DNA of 64,000 bases from Coniochaeta sp. PMI_546. Its lineage: Eukaryota > Ascomycota > Sordariomycetes > Coniochaetales > Coniochaetaceae. A model generated the notes under the pieces. That model was not told the origin of the DNA. It was given only the letters and a program-made list of their open reading frames with translations, and did not search any database. This document shows, piece by piece, positions 23,741 to 35,278 of this stretch (its first letter is position 1; each line of letters starts with the position of its first letter). A program made the position numbers and the translations under genes. Where the stretch lies: contig MU271143.1 of the NCBI GenBank assembly GCA_021432605.1, positions 3,357,277-3,421,276 of the forward strand, read 5' to 3'.

Positions 23741-24979
23741 CTATCGAGCATACAGAAGCTTGCGCACCATATCTCCAATCGCGAGACTGCTCGTAAGGCC
23801 TGGGCTCTCGATATTCAACAGGTTGACCCAACCTTCATAGCCTTCCTCCTTGCCAATTGAGAAATCCACAAAGCCCTTACCCAGCGCAACAGCTCCTTGC
23901 TTGGCCAGCTTGGGCCTGATGCCTGCATAGTCAGGCGTCAGGAGCGTCTCATCTATGTTCGGCAAGAACTTCTTGATCTGCTCGATCGCCTCCGGCAGGC
24001 GAGCCGGGTTCACGGACAAGTCGTCCGGAGAATCAACCCACTCGACGTCGGGTCCGAACTTGATGCGGCCGCCCATGTCGAGCGTGAGATGGGTGCCTAG
24101 CCCGCCCAGGCCTGGTTCTGGCGCGGGATAGACGAGCGTGTTGACTTTTGGTTTTGAGGCTGGGTACGAGAAGTAGTTGCCTTTGGCGTAGTACATCTTC
24201 TTCCTGCGTTCGGGCGGGACGATCATGTTGTGGATGTCCACGGACCCTAGGCCGGCTGAGTTGATGATTGTCTCGGCTGTGATGGTGGACACTTCGCTGC
24301 TAGAAGTGTCGCGCACATCAATTTCCCATCCTCCTCCCCCGGGCGTGCCGTCTTTGCCCGGCAGCGGCCGGATGGCTGTGACAGCCGAAGTGAGAGCTAG
24401 TGTGCCGCCGGCATTCTCAAACTCGCCCAGCAGACTGTCCATCAGCGAGTGGCTGTCGACAATGCCCGTCGTAGGCGACTCAAGGATCGCGCGATCAGCA
24501 CGAACCTCCGGCTCTCGCCGCGCCGCTTCCTCGCGCCCTACCCACTTCACCGGGACGTGGATCTCATTTGTGCAGAAGTCGTACATGCGCTCCAGTGCCT
24601 CGACTTGGAGGTCGTTCTGCGCGACAATCCACTTGCCCGTGCGGCGGAAGGGGACATGACGGGCCTCGCAGTAGGCGTAGAGCTTCTCCTTGCCCTCGAG
24701 GCAGAGTGCTGTCTTGAGCGAGGTGGCGCCGTAGTAAATGCCCGCGTGAATGACCTCGCTGTTGCGGGAGGATGTCTCGGTGCCGACGGCGGAATGCCGT
24801 TCCAGAAGTAGTGTGGACGGGCCAGAGGGGTGGGTTGCCAGACTACGTGCTGCGGCTAGGCCGACCACGCCGCCTCCTATCACGGCATGGGTGAAGTCGG
24901 CTCGGCGTGATGGGTTGGTAGAAAAGCACCGCGTTGCGGTTTTGGCAAAATTCCGAGTCCGGCCTGTTCTAGTAATCAT
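23741..24979 (-). CDS. L-2-hydroxyglutarate dehydrogenase, mitochondrial
   Basis: FAD-dependent oxidoreductase of the DAO fold, related to L2HGDH, which oxidises L-2-hydroxyglutarate to 2-oxoglutarate. The ATG at 24979 is chosen because it opens a typical mitochondrial presequence (MITRTGRTRNFAKTATRCFS, many Arg, no acids); the open frame continues further upstream but that part is not protein-like. The FAD dinucleotide motif VIGGGVVGLAAARSLA lies at about residues 33-48, followed by SSRNSEVIHAGIYY, a hallmark of L2HGDH-type enzymes. Near the end a second FAD-contacting stretch, INIESPGLTSSLAIG-like, is present. 412 residues, no intron, usual length. Divergent from the coiled-coil gene at 25896. 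Confidence 0.9.
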   Translation of the reverse strand: MITRTGRTRNFAKTATRCFSTNPSRRADFTHAVIGGGVVGLAAARSLATHPSGPSTLLLERHSAVGTETSSRNSEVIHAGIYYGATSLKTALCLEGKEKLYAYCEARHVPFRRTGKWIVAQNDLQVEALERMYDFCTNEIHVPVKWVGREEAARREPEVRADRAILESPTTGIVDSHSLMDSLLGEFENAGGTLALTSAVTAIRPLPGKDGTPGGGGWEIDVRDTSSSEVSTITAETIINSAGLGSVDIHNMIVPPERRKKMYYAKGNYFSYPASKPKVNTLVYPAPEPGLGGLGTHLTLDMGGRIKFGPDVEWVDSPDDLSVNPARLPEAIEQIKKFLPNIDETLLTPDYAGIRPKLAKQGAVALGKGFVDFSIGKEEGYEGWVNLLNIESPGLTSSLAIGDMVRKLLYAR

Positions 24980-25895
24980 GTTTGCGGTAAATAGCAAGAC
25001 ATGCCGGCTAGAGGTTCGGTGAAGTCGCACACGACCTTGAGGTATTATTACCCTATATGTCCGTAGCCGTCTCGGGCGCCCGGCGGTCGGTGATGTAATG
25101 AGGCGGCATCGGCATGGTGTTGATAATGCAAGGCTACTACTATCTATCTCACTGCTACTCAGATAGGCGCTGATACGCCGATAAGATCCCCAGCGATAAG
25201 ACAGCTCTCGAACTGTCGACGCGGCACAATAAGAAAATCCAATAAGCATCGGCGGAATCAAACTTGAGGACTCAAGTCAGAGCACCTCGTTTCTTTGACT
25301 CCCCGTCACATCGCGGCAATGTGTAACTCAATTGAAGTGGCTCATTTTGCAAATGACGTGTAAAGTTCATGGAAGGAAGCGACCTTGCATCATCCAGCTG
25401 CGTCACGCGGCTGCCATCTGAAGCGAGTGAAGGTGGGGTGCTTTGCAACCTTCCCCCGCCTCCGGGCTTCAGCACCTCACCACGGAGAGCATTCCAGACC
25501 GCGTGAAACCTGGTCTTCCTCACTCCACCTGTCGACGTCCAGTGATCACGACAACTTACGACTGTGGCCGTCAAACAGCCAACGGCATCATGCTTTACAC
25601 CAATCCCTAGACTGGAGCTACTGCGTCTCCTCACGATCTGTATCCTCGCTGTGTCATCGAAACATCCGCAGTCCACCGCCCGTCCCAGCTCCCACCTCAT
25701 AACCGGCCCATCGGCCCAGACACTGCGTTCGCATCAGCAGTCCGGTGATATACTTAACCCTTGCATTTCCTAGCGACGGAACATTAGCAGAGCTCTAAGC
25801 GACGCCAAACGAAGGCTTTCGACGGCTCTAGTGGGCTGTCCCAGGGCCCTTCCGTCATCGCTTCGCTCCGTCATTATCTTGGCGGTGGACCAAAC
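24980..25895. promoter_or_regulatory. Divergent promoter region, L2HGDH and coiled-coil gene
   Basis: 916 bases between outward-facing start codons. Open frames here are short and overlap on both strands without domain content. Should hold both promoters and leaders. Confidence 0.5.
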
Positions 25896-27149
25896 ATGGC
25901 TCCTGACTTAAACTCTCTGCCTCCCTCCACAAACTCTCTCCCTGGTACTGCTTCCGACTCTCCATCACCGTTATCGTCAACAAGACCCGCGTCTCGAACG
26001 ATGCAGTCGATCAACACTCAACAAACTCCGTCACCTCACCGCCCCGGCGGAGATGCAACTCCGGTGTCACCAACTCCTCGTTCCGGTTCCATGTCGCTCC
26101 AGGCAGCTGCCACACTCAACGCTGGTCTTCAGCGCAACGAACCTTCGAGACGTGAGTCAGCTTCTCGATTTCTATTGGTCGGATGTGACTGACCTCGTGT
26201 TTGCAGCGACCTCTCAGAGCCCTTCCGCTCTAAACCGACATTCGCCTACCGCTGGTCGACGCCGGTCACAGGTCCTCATGGGCCTACAGATCGCAGATCC
26301 ATCTCTACCACCACCCGGCGAGATGGTTGGAGATATGCAGCAAATTCCTGGCCAGCTTCGGAATCCCAGCATCTCGGGATCTCCTCTCATGCTTCCCCAG
26401 CACTGGGACCCGCACCACACACGAACACCAAGCCTCGGCGAGCTACATCAAGAGTTGGAAAATGAGCAGGAATTCCAGGTCAACCGGCTACTGCAGGAGA
26501 TCCGGAGGCTTCAGGCACAAGTCCAACGTCAGCAGTCAGGCCAGGGGCAGTCGGCTATCGTCAGCGACGAGGTGGCCTCAGACAGATCTGTGCCACTACC
26601 GATCCACTCGACCGCTTCGGCTCCCCAGTCAGCTCATCCAGGCGTTCCGCCTTCGGGCTCGCTTCCTCGCTCGCCGGGTCTCGGCATGCATCCTCGGAGC
26701 TCTTTTGATATGGCGCGAGCCGATCTCCAGCGACGATCCAGGACACCGAGTCGAGGCGCGTCGCCTAGGTTGCGATCGACCTCGTTCAGCGGTGATAGCG
26801 GCGAGCACTGGATCCTCGGCGGACGCGACGAGAGTGCCTTCTACCAGGCTGAAACGCAGATGTTGACTCGCGAGAACCAAATGTTGCGTCACAGGATCCG
26901 TGATCTCGGTAAGTTGCCACATCCAGATAGGTCTCTTCAGGCCGGAGGAGCGGCTACTGACAAGGCACCCCTGCAGAGCGGCAACTTTCCGAGGTGACAG
27001 GGACCGGAAGCACTTCCTCGTCACATGAACCATCACATGCATCCCATTTGCACCGGTCTACATCGATCTCGGAAGAGGGTGCCACGAGGCCAACGCATAT
27101 CACAGCTTCACCCCTTCCGACCGTCACAGACACGCCGAAAGAGGAGTGA
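25896..27149 (+). CDS. Fungal coiled-coil protein of unknown function
   Basis: Three exons: 25896-26151, 26207-26908 and 26977-27149, with introns of 55 nt (donor GTGAGT) and 68 nt (donor GTAAGT). Both junctions keep the frame; the second restores a continuous helix reading RENQMLRHRIRDLERQLSEV. The product is 376 residues. The N-terminal third is Ser/Pro/Thr-rich and disordered. Two heptad-like helices follow, at about residues 185-210 (QEFQVNRLLQEIRRLQAQVQ) and about 310-335. Between and after them the chain is Ser-rich. No enzyme motif or membrane segment. The pattern suggests a scaffold or dimerising regulator, which is inference. An uncorrected reading through intron 2 ends at 26997 with a false tail. 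Confidence 0.8.
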
Positions 27150-27782
27150 AAGCACTTTCGCAGATGGACTTTCTTTTACACACCGCTCGCCTGGTACCCT
27201 TGCGTGTTATTAAGCCAGGGCAGTTACAGGAACTGATTTTGCGCTGGTCACTCCGGGAAAGGCGTTACAAGAAGGACACGGTTCCCAAGGCTGAGGCTAG
27301 CGGCTGTAGGTCATGCACACGAGACCAACGGATCTTTCACGACGATGGTGGCCCTCAGATAGGCCTTGCGCAGCCTCCTGCCTGGAAGTCAAGTGTACGA
27401 CAGCATGGTATAGGGCGTTTAGGAACAGGATGCGTCTCGTTTCAATTAGCATGCTTAGCTGAATTTGCTCACCGGCTTTGAAGTATCGGTGCTTGTGGCT
27501 TTACATAGTAGGTATACACCAGTATCAAACCTCGGATTCGTCATGCCTTAGAAGTAATCGTGTTCGCGAGCTTTGGGAGCCCAGCCACATTGTTCGCTGC
27601 GGCTGTATACACCCGCCCTCATAGCGAGTACAAGGCTATTGTTTCAAGCTTCCGCAACCTTCCAGAAGGACAGCCGACATCGAGGATCGGGTCCAGCTGT
27701 GCCACCCAGACCTCCGAAGGCGCCCTCTCCCGAACCCTGTCGACGACCGGTGATCAACACTTGCCGCCTTTAGCCCGCACTG

Positions 27783-27792
27783 TACACGTGTA
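27783..27792. promoter_or_regulatory. TACACGTGTA palindrome
   Basis: Perfect 10-bp palindrome with an E-box core (CACGTG). One of four exact copies in the window, all between genes. CACGTG is the known site of fungal bHLH factors such as Cbf1-like proteins; use here is inference. Confidence 0.35.
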
Positions 27793-28178
27793 GTAGATGA
27801 CATGCAGCAGAAAACTCTGCGGGACGATTTTGTCCGTTTATTCCCTCCCAGCCTCCCGATCACCGTGGGTAGCCGCCATGTACAACTCAAGCGGAGAGCA
27901 AAAAACAAAGTCCCGACGTGAAACAGCTGCCTCGACCCGCCCCATCCCCATCGTGACTCGTCGTAGACCCGCAAGCACGGCCTCTACACACTGTGGCAGG
28001 ATGACGCTTCTTGATGTAGTTGACCCGGGGGCTTTGAGCTTCATTGTCGAGACAGATTTGGTGTTAGGAAGTCATGTAATGTCATCTACCTAGTTCCGGT
28101 CCTCTACGTAGTCGCGTGATCATCGAATCAACTATTTCTGATTCAAGATTATCGTTTGGCGCTTCCTACACAAGGTAG

Positions 28179-28511
28179 CTACCCAGGTAGCCCCGGAGAC
28201 TTGTATCGTACTATATTAATGACACAGACAGTCTCCGCCGCTCCGCCCACGCGGCGACCTCGGAGCTCAACTTCCTTCTTGTGAGGAACGCTAATAACCT
28301 TACCAGCTAATTTACCAACAACGGCAGATCCGGGTACGGACCAGCCTACACTTACACTAGGGATGTAACCTCCGGCTCCACCCCTAGCCCTAACAGGCGG
28401 AGCAGCAGGAAGGAGATTGGGTTGCACATCATCTCCATTGTCGTCATTGGCGCCGAATTTTACGAAACGAGCCAGAAGAAAAGAGGGAGGAGAAATTGCA
28501 CAAATCAGCAA
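28179..28511 (-). other. Coding-like fragment, unknown family
   Basis: A 110-codon minus-strand frame without an ATG at its front. The part from about 28460 down to 28190 reads like protein, with balanced composition and long hydrophobic/Gly runs such as GGYIPSVSVGWSVPGSAVVG and a KKEVELRGRRVGG stretch. Its codon use is richer in T-ending codons (GCT, GGT, GTT) than neighbouring genes. It may be an exon of an unrecognised gene, a fragment of an old insertion, or chance. I cannot name a family. Confidence 0.2.
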
Positions 28512-30815
28512 GAAGTTTTAGGAGAAAACAGTCCCCGGAAGCCCTCGGGGGCACACCAAAACTTGTACGCTACTGCAGGAACGAATTTTCGAGTTGGCTG
28601 CTGTCTCCGCCGGCCTAGACTGGGAAGGGGATGGCGCACCCGTTGTGAGATGTCTCTCGTTGGTCGGGTCGGGGAGGGCTTAGGAGCTTTGCATGTGGCT
28701 GCCGGAAGGGTACTTCGGGGTACAATTTAGTTACAGCACTTCTTAGTGTATACTGTCGCTCGCGAAGCAGGCACGGGCCGTTTGAGATAACTGAACGACC
28801 GAATTGCGCTTCTGTTCGGCAACTTGTACGTGTACAGTTGAGAGGAGAGCTGTCGAAGCGCGCGGAGATAATTGCTTGACCTCATATGAAGGTTGTCTCA
28901 GCGATAGGGCCATGCGATAAACTTCTGTCGCACAGGAAGAATGACTCCCAGCCCCTGCAGCACGAGAAGTGTGGTTTGCTCGCCCACCACCAGATATCTG
29001 TTCAGCAGCCGAAACTGGTGGCGTGCTTCTCCCTCTTTCGTAGATAGGAGATAACCAACCTTCCCATCAATTGTGCCCGACACACCGCTCATCGACACCG
29101 AGGGAGGGGAACGGGAAGAGAGGCTGAAATGTCTCGAACTCAAACAAAGAAAAGGGTGTCCGGCGGGGTTCGAGGCTCAGCTGGGAAAAGCAATTGGCAA
29201 TTCGAGCCGAGACAATTAAAACCAACCAAAACTTGGATCATGTGATCCGGGGGGATGTCGATGTTTTCCAGGATCGTCAGCCGCTTTGAAACGGACTGCG
29301 AAGCACCGAGCGCGCGCGTCTTCAGCAGTCACGAGGCGGGAGCGATTCTTGGTTCAAGCAGAGTTGTCACAGGACTGCTTCAATATCCCATTTCGTGTCA
29401 AACAACCTTGAAATCTCGGAGCAAACCAAGTGTTTATCCCTTTGGCAAGTATTGCTTCTTCGGTACATAACTTACCGCAGCCAGTATTTCTACCTCCTGT
29501 TCAGAGCTGGTCGTGATCCGTGATCCGTGCTGAAGCGCCAACCTGCAGGGGACGCGGGGGAGCCCTATTAGTCGATGTCACCGTCGATCTGTTCTCATCG
29601 AGCAGAATAGTCCTTGGCGCGTTTGCCCTTGGCAGGACGCCAAACTCAGCAGGTTGGAGTCTCACACCCTTTGCGAGACCTTCGTAGTTGCTGCTTCTGT
29701 TGCTTGACTTTTTGCGCAGCGACACTATCAGATACCATCGAGGACCAACATTCCATGCCGTCAACCTTTTTGAGATATCAGGGCACATGATGCAAAGTTA
29801 CAATCTCGTAACATTGGCCAGACAGCAGCAACCGAACTTTTTAAAGTTTAGGGTAGCGTCAACAACAATAACAACGCGTCAGTCAGCCATTAGTCTGTCC
29901 CTCTTCCGCGTCCAGCTCGTGATGGTTCCATTCGATCAATCTTTTTAACGGGCTGGACTTAACGCGCTAGGATCTTTGGACGGTGCGCCAATGGCAAGGC
30001 GGAACGATCTCGCTTACAGGCAAAGGAAGTACCGAGATGTCACTTTCTTGGCCTGGTCACCCACACAGACAGGGGGTCAAACTCCGTGGTTCCACGCTGT
30101 CAATGGCAAGGTTGAATGACATTGACACGGCTTGTCATGTCCTCGACTCGAGGTGCAGAAGACGGGGGACGGGGGGCACCTCCATCATCCAGTCCCACGC
30201 TAATTAACAAGGGCCGTTTAAGTCTGTGTGCGCTGCAAGTACGTGTAGTGTAGGATGGAGGAGGAGGGTTAATATCCGCTTACATGCTGCCTTTCCCACT
30301 TCATCTTCTGGTTTACCTATATCACCGCTCCCCTCCCTCTGTCACGCAGTTGCGTGAAGCTTCTCTTCCCGTCTCTCGTTTCCCCTCCGCCCAGGCTGAC
30401 CACAGAACATCCAATTTTGACAATCTGCGCAGAGTGATCCCGGATTGTTCTCCCTCTGACTTGCATTGCTACCGCCGCCGCGAACCGTATCACAGTCGTT
30501 GACCTGACCTCCCGACACGCGTGATATTTGCTGACAGACGCGGCACGCCTGGTGGACTTCACTCCATGTCTGTGTGAATCGCTGACCTTTACTACACTTT
30601 CCACTGTTTTCTCAAGACAATTGATTCTCAGGAGGTGTGTTTCGAGTTCGGCGGCAATTTCACAACATTCCCGGCTTTTTGAGCATGCCTTGTCTCAGAA
30701 GCTTCCCCGGAAAATACACCTCAACCCCTGCCATATCAAGCATTATATATCAACACAACGCGTGCCGCATCTTACCATTACCCACTCCGCCTGAGTGCTG
30801 TATGACGGCACGATA

Positions 30816-33395
30816 ATGGTGGGCTCGTCGGACCCGGCCTTGGGCCTATTGGAATTACAGCACCATGCTGCGCATACGAGGAGACTGAGGCCCGCGGACC
30901 TGGACATATCTACCGGCGATGAGAGAAGGATTCCTCTGCGCGCCGAGAAGCTGAACCGGAGGGAGTCGAGGCTAGGACTGAGGAACATCTTTGGTCGACA
31001 GAAGGCCGGTGGTGATGAGGATGTGCCTGCAATCAAAGATATACCCGGAAGAGGTGGGGGGATCCGAGCATCGGTTGCGCAGTTCGGTAACTGGCCCTAC
31101 AGTCTTCATGGTCACAAATCCGAGATCACACTCCCATTCCTGGGCCAGTCATCGCAGTTGAGACCCAAGACGCCGCCTGGGAGCGACCATCTGAAACACA
31201 AGAAGTCCACCAGTGCAGTGAAAGCGCTTCCGTCGCCGAAGTCGTCACAGCGGGCAGCATGGGATCCTCCGCCACTGTTCCAAGCTTACCCTCAGGCTAT
31301 TCGACACGTTCAACTACCGGCTTGTACGCTATCAGCTGAGGCTATTATTCGCTTGTATGGTCCGAAGGGGAGCAGTTCTCTAAGAGACGGCTTTGCTGCG
31401 ACTGTCGCAGAGGATGCGACGGGTGACAAGACTGAAAAGACGAAGAAGCGACACCGCAGAAACACATCAGCGTCCTCCTTCAAGGGTGACTGGACAACCA
31501 AGATCTACGTGCTCGTCACATCGGGCTATCTGCTACAATATGCCGGTGAGGGCTCGTTCGACCGTCTTCCGGAGAAAATGCTGCATCTAGGGAAAGACTC
31601 GGCTGCATTTGCCAGCGACGTCATCCCAGGGCGGCACTGGGTTCTGCAAGTCTCGTCTGTGATGGCCGCTGATGGCGCGACGGCGACGCATTCGTCGTCC
31701 ATCTTCTCTCGGCTTCCATTTCGAGGCCCTGAGAAAAAGCAGACTTCCGACTTCTTGATGGTATTTGAGTCGGCAGAAGATATGGAAAGCTGGATTGTTA
31801 TTCTGCGACGAGAAATAGAGGCCCTCGGCGGAAAGAAGAGCCTGTCTGAAACGGGAAAGCCCAAGATCGATGACAAGATCCTGCATCTGAAAGCACAACC
31901 CAGCCAGCGGACCTTGGTCGTGCGCGACCCGGACCGCTTCTCCAAGGTCCTCCCCCAAGGTATACCATGGGATCATCCAGGGACACTAGCTGACCCCGGC
32001 ATCCGGCTTTCTGCCGCCGAGTCCGACATAGCACGCGACCAGTCGTTCGACGACACCTCCACAGCGAGTGGAGTATCCCAGGACGGCCGCCAGCTTGACG
32101 GGCTCAGGGACAGCACCCATCGCCTGTCTTACATATCCTCAGGACAGCGCACAGTGGTGACCTCGACCGGCTCCTCTCCCGCCTGCTCTCCCGTACGCGA
32201 CAGCTTTGGCAGCCAACTCGAAGATTCGCCGGGGACAGATTCTTTACATGAAGGACAGTCATGGCCGCGGCCCCGTCCGAATGCATCTGCGATTTTGGAC
32301 CGGCGACAGTCAATGCAGGCCGTAAATCACCTTGCTGAGATGCGCGTCGTATCCAGCGCTACTCGACCGCTTTCGACAACGCACTCCAACTCGTGGCAGC
32401 AGACATCTAGCTCAGTCTCTTACGGCATGCCAGCACCGCCAGTCATTCCCAACTTCAGTGTGCCTCACTCGGTAGGCAAGCGATTTTCACTCTCCATGCA
32501 GCCACCCCTTGATCCGACGCTGTCCTCGTCAATGTCAATGCAGCAGAATCTGGGTATAGTTAGGCCGGGCCGACGGCCACCACCAACAGCTCTCTCGATC
32601 AACCCTCGACCGCTTTCCCTTGTGGTGGATCAGCCATCTCCGGAACCGTCGTCGCCTAACACTTTTAGCAAGCAATTCTCATCCGCTTACGAGACGACCG
32701 GGCCTGACACACCTTCCATGTTCTCACCTTGGCTTCTGGAGGACGACCAAGGGGTGCCACGACCGACACTTGACAGATCAGTGACTGCGTTCAAGGTTGA
32801 TGATCTGGGCGACGGCGAAGATGATGAGGAAATGCATATGCATCCTACGGCGCGCAAACATCCGTCGACAAGCACCATTCGCGTGTCAGAGGTACTCCAG
32901 GAGACGGAAGGACATACCACAACGACAGCCCAGCCGATTGCCATCACGTCGACATCAGAAAGACCAACATCAAGTTCAAGCGGCACTACCACGTACCCTC
33001 GATCCAAGTCGTCCATGGACAACTACGGGCGGAGCAAGTCCCCTCCTCTGTCCCCGGGTCCTTGGAACGGTCACTTCAAGCGCTTTAGTTTAAGGCCCGC
33101 GTCTACAGAGGCGCTTGATCACTACCCGCTCGACGATTCAGAGATTACAGTAACAATCACTTCCATCAAGTCAAAGGACTCGTCCATCCGGTCGCACACT
33201 CCAACTCTGTTCAAGACGGCCTCTAGCAAAGCTTCACCTGTGCCTTCGACTTCATTACCAGGCCAGCACCTGGGCGTTGGTTCGAAGAGCCTGTTGGGAA
33301 GGCGTAGCATGCCGCGGTTGACCGACATTCCGCCTCCAGCACCTCCTCCCACATGTGCTTTACCTCCACTTCCGCCGCAACGCAAAGCCTCTTGA
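30816..33395 (+). CDS. PH-domain protein, Ser-rich
   Basis: Intronless frame of 859 residues. The ATG at 30816 is used; the frame further upstream opens only with GTG. A pleckstrin-homology-like domain lies at about residues 222-338, from DWTTKIYVLVTSGYLLQYAG through FLMVFESAEDMESWIVILRR, the final Trp-containing helix being typical of PH folds. The rest is long, Ser/Thr/Pro-rich and presumably disordered, with many potential phosphosites, and ends in a Pro-rich tail (PPPAPPPTC, LPPLPPQRK) that could bind SH3 or WW domains. Probably a peripheral membrane or cortex scaffold that binds phosphoinositides; this is inference from the domain. Similar architectures are common as uncharacterised proteins in filamentous ascomycetes. 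Confidence 0.85.
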   Translation: MVGSSDPALGLLELQHHAAHTRRLRPADLDISTGDERRIPLRAEKLNRRESRLGLRNIFGRQKAGGDEDVPAIKDIPGRGGGIRASVAQFGNWPYSLHGHKSEITLPFLGQSSQLRPKTPPGSDHLKHKKSTSAVKALPSPKSSQRAAWDPPPLFQAYPQAIRHVQLPACTLSAEAIIRLYGPKGSSSLRDGFAATVAEDATGDKTEKTKKRHRRNTSASSFKGDWTTKIYVLVTSGYLLQYAGEGSFDRLPEKMLHLGKDSAAFASDVIPGRHWVLQVSSVMAADGATATHSSSIFSRLPFRGPEKKQTSDFLMVFESAEDMESWIVILRREIEALGGKKSLSETGKPKIDDKILHLKAQPSQRTLVVRDPDRFSKVLPQGIPWDHPGTLADPGIRLSAAESDIARDQSFDDTSTASGVSQDGRQLDGLRDSTHRLSYISSGQRTVVTSTGSSPACSPVRDSFGSQLEDSPGTDSLHEGQSWPRPRPNASAILDRRQSMQAVNHLAEMRVVSSATRPLSTTHSNSWQQTSSSVSYGMPAPPVIPNFSVPHSVGKRFSLSMQPPLDPTLSSSMSMQQNLGIVRPGRRPPPTALSINPRPLSLVVDQPSPEPSSPNTFSKQFSSAYETTGPDTPSMFSPWLLEDDQGVPRPTLDRSVTAFKVDDLGDGEDDEEMHMHPTARKHPSTSTIRVSEVLQETEGHTTTTAQPIAITSTSERPTSSSSGTTTYPRSKSSMDNYGRSKSPPLSPGPWNGHFKRFSLRPASTEALDHYPLDDSEITVTITSIKSKDSSIRSHTPTLFKTASSKASPVPSTSLPGQHLGVGSKSLLGRRSMPRLTDIPPPAPPPTCALPPLPPQRKAS

Positions 33396-34157
33396 GGCAA
33401 CTTTCCGCCTCTTGCGGGGATCTCGGATACGATTTTATGACGAATACTATGACCGGAGATATATACGTATATGTACTACCACTTTTCACTTCTGGCACTC
33501 GCCACCCGCGGGGAACTTTCCTTTGTCTTCACTGTTCCGGGCGTGTGGATGACGGATTCGGATATCTGTCCTTGTAGAATACCGGTCGCAAGAGGGCGTT
33601 CTGATGGGCTAAAAGGTCGCCTCTGCCATGAGAGCGGTTTGACTCGGGAGTACCGGCTCACAGGCGGGAGATAGAAGGGTTTAACGCGTATGCATATGCG
33701 ACGCAATGGGCGCTGATTGAGGCATGAACAGGGGCCATGATATCCGGATGGGCTAGCTTCATTTCTGATGTATATCATATTGTAACACAACACTTAGCAA
33801 GAAATTCAAATCATTGCAGCCGTTGACTCATTCATGTCGTGTCGGTTGAGGCAAAAGTGAAGGCGAGCGAGGCGAAACAGCTTGTAGCCGTACATATCGA
33901 TAATGGGAGGTGAGAAAGTTCGCCCCACATGTGACCGAAATCTGGAAAAATCGAGGGATGGGCCAAAAATTAACGTCGTCGACTTTCAGAGGTCCAACCA
34001 CAACCCCACCAAAGCATGCAAAGCCTCCAAACATCAACCACGACACACATCATCACCAAGTGACCTATTCTTGCAGAAGAGGAAACTATACGATTTAGAT
34101 ACTGTCATCCACCGAACTAAGAGTCTCTAAAGCTAGATCGAGCATCTCTCCTCCACC
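33396..34157. other. 3' flank of PH gene and promoter of eIF3g
   Basis: 762 bases between tandem genes on the plus strand. No coding frame of note. The last 250 bases should be the eIF3g promoter and leader. Confidence 0.5.
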
Positions 34158-35278
34158 ATGGCGAACGTCGAGAAGAAGTGCGTTCCTCTTCCCCCCCCAA
34201 CTTGCCAACCATTCCCATCATCTGTCTGTCAACCCTCACAATAAATGACCAAAAACACTGACCAAACCTCTCCCTCTCTCCCCAGGCACGACTGGGCCGA
34301 CGACGAGGACCTGGACGAGACAGTCCAAGAACTCCCGCCCCCGCAAAAGATAACCAACAAGGACGGCAGCACCACGGTGATCGAGTACCGCTACAACGAC
34401 GCCGGCCAGAAGGTCAAGACCACCCGCCGCATCCGCCTCATCACGCACAAGGAGGTCGTCAACCCGCGCGTGGCCGAGCGCAAGTCGTGGAGCAAGTTCG
34501 GCGCCTCGGCCAAGGACCCCAACGGCCCGGCCCACGACACCACCTCGGTGGGCGAGAACATCATCTTCCGCCCCTCCACCAACTGGCGCAAGGACGCCAA
34601 GAACGAGGAGGCCGACCCGAACGCCGTCGCCATGAAGGACAAGCTCAAGGACAAGAAGGTCAAGTGCCGCATCTGCAACGGAGAGCACTTCACCGCCAGG
34701 TGTCCGTACAAGGACACCATGGCTCCCATCGGGGAGGCAGGCGCCAGCGCCACGGCCGACGTCGCGGCCGGACTGCCGGACGAGGTTGCGCCCGGCGGTG
34801 CGCCGAGTGCGGGCGGCGCGGGAGCTGGCAAGAAGGGGTCGTATGTCCCGCCTGCGCTGAGGGGTGGGCCGGGCGGTGCGGGCGCGGGCGAGAGGATGGG
34901 GGGTGCGGGTGGCAAGTACGGCGAGCGGGACGATCTTGCTACGCTGCGTGTCACGAACGTATGTCTTTTTTTTTCTTTCTTTTTTCTTTTTTCTACTCTT
35001 ATGGTATTACTTTGCTGGTGTTGGTTTGCTGACAGTTATGTGTGTTCTACCAGGTCTCCGAGATGGCGGAAGAGAACGAGCTGCGCGAGATGTTCGAGCG
35101 CTTCGGCCGCGTCACGCGCGTCTTCCTGGCCAAGGACAGGGATACTGGGCTCGCCAAGGGCTTCGCCTTCATCAGCTTCGCGGACCGGGAGGACGCCGTC
35201 AAGGCGTGCAACAAGATGGACGGGTGGGGCTTCAAGCATCTCATCCTGCGCGTCGAGTTTGCGAAGAAGGCTGCGTAA
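34158..35278 (+). CDS. TIF35: Translation initiation factor eIF3 subunit g
   Basis: RNA-binding subunit of eIF3, which promotes scanning and reinitiation on the 40S ribosome. Three exons: 34158-34177 (only 20 nt), 34286-34958 and 35054-35278, with introns of 108 and 95 nt, the second with a long T-rich tract. The first junction gives [18 protein letters not shown] and the second [17 protein letters not shown]. The product is 305 residues, normal length. A CCHC-type zinc knuckle, [17 protein letters not shown], lies near residues 133-149. A Gly/Ala-rich linker follows. A C-terminal RRM spans about residues 225-303 with RNP motifs LRVTNV and [10 protein letters not shown] longer frame reading straight through intron 2 is an artefact. 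Confidence 0.95.

Larger units (their letters stand above)
27150..30815. other. Gene-poor interval
   Basis: 3.7 kb with no gene I can support. It includes a TACACGTGTA palindrome at 27783, a GGTAGCTACC palindrome near 28171, and a minus-strand coding-like frame at 28179-28511, each listed separately or as findings. The last 500 bases before 30816 are rich in C and T and probably form the promoter and leader of the PH-domain gene. Confidence 0.55.

Noticed and set aside
29160-29180. B-box-like GGTTCGAGGC
   Set aside because: No A-box at the right distance and no tRNA fold.
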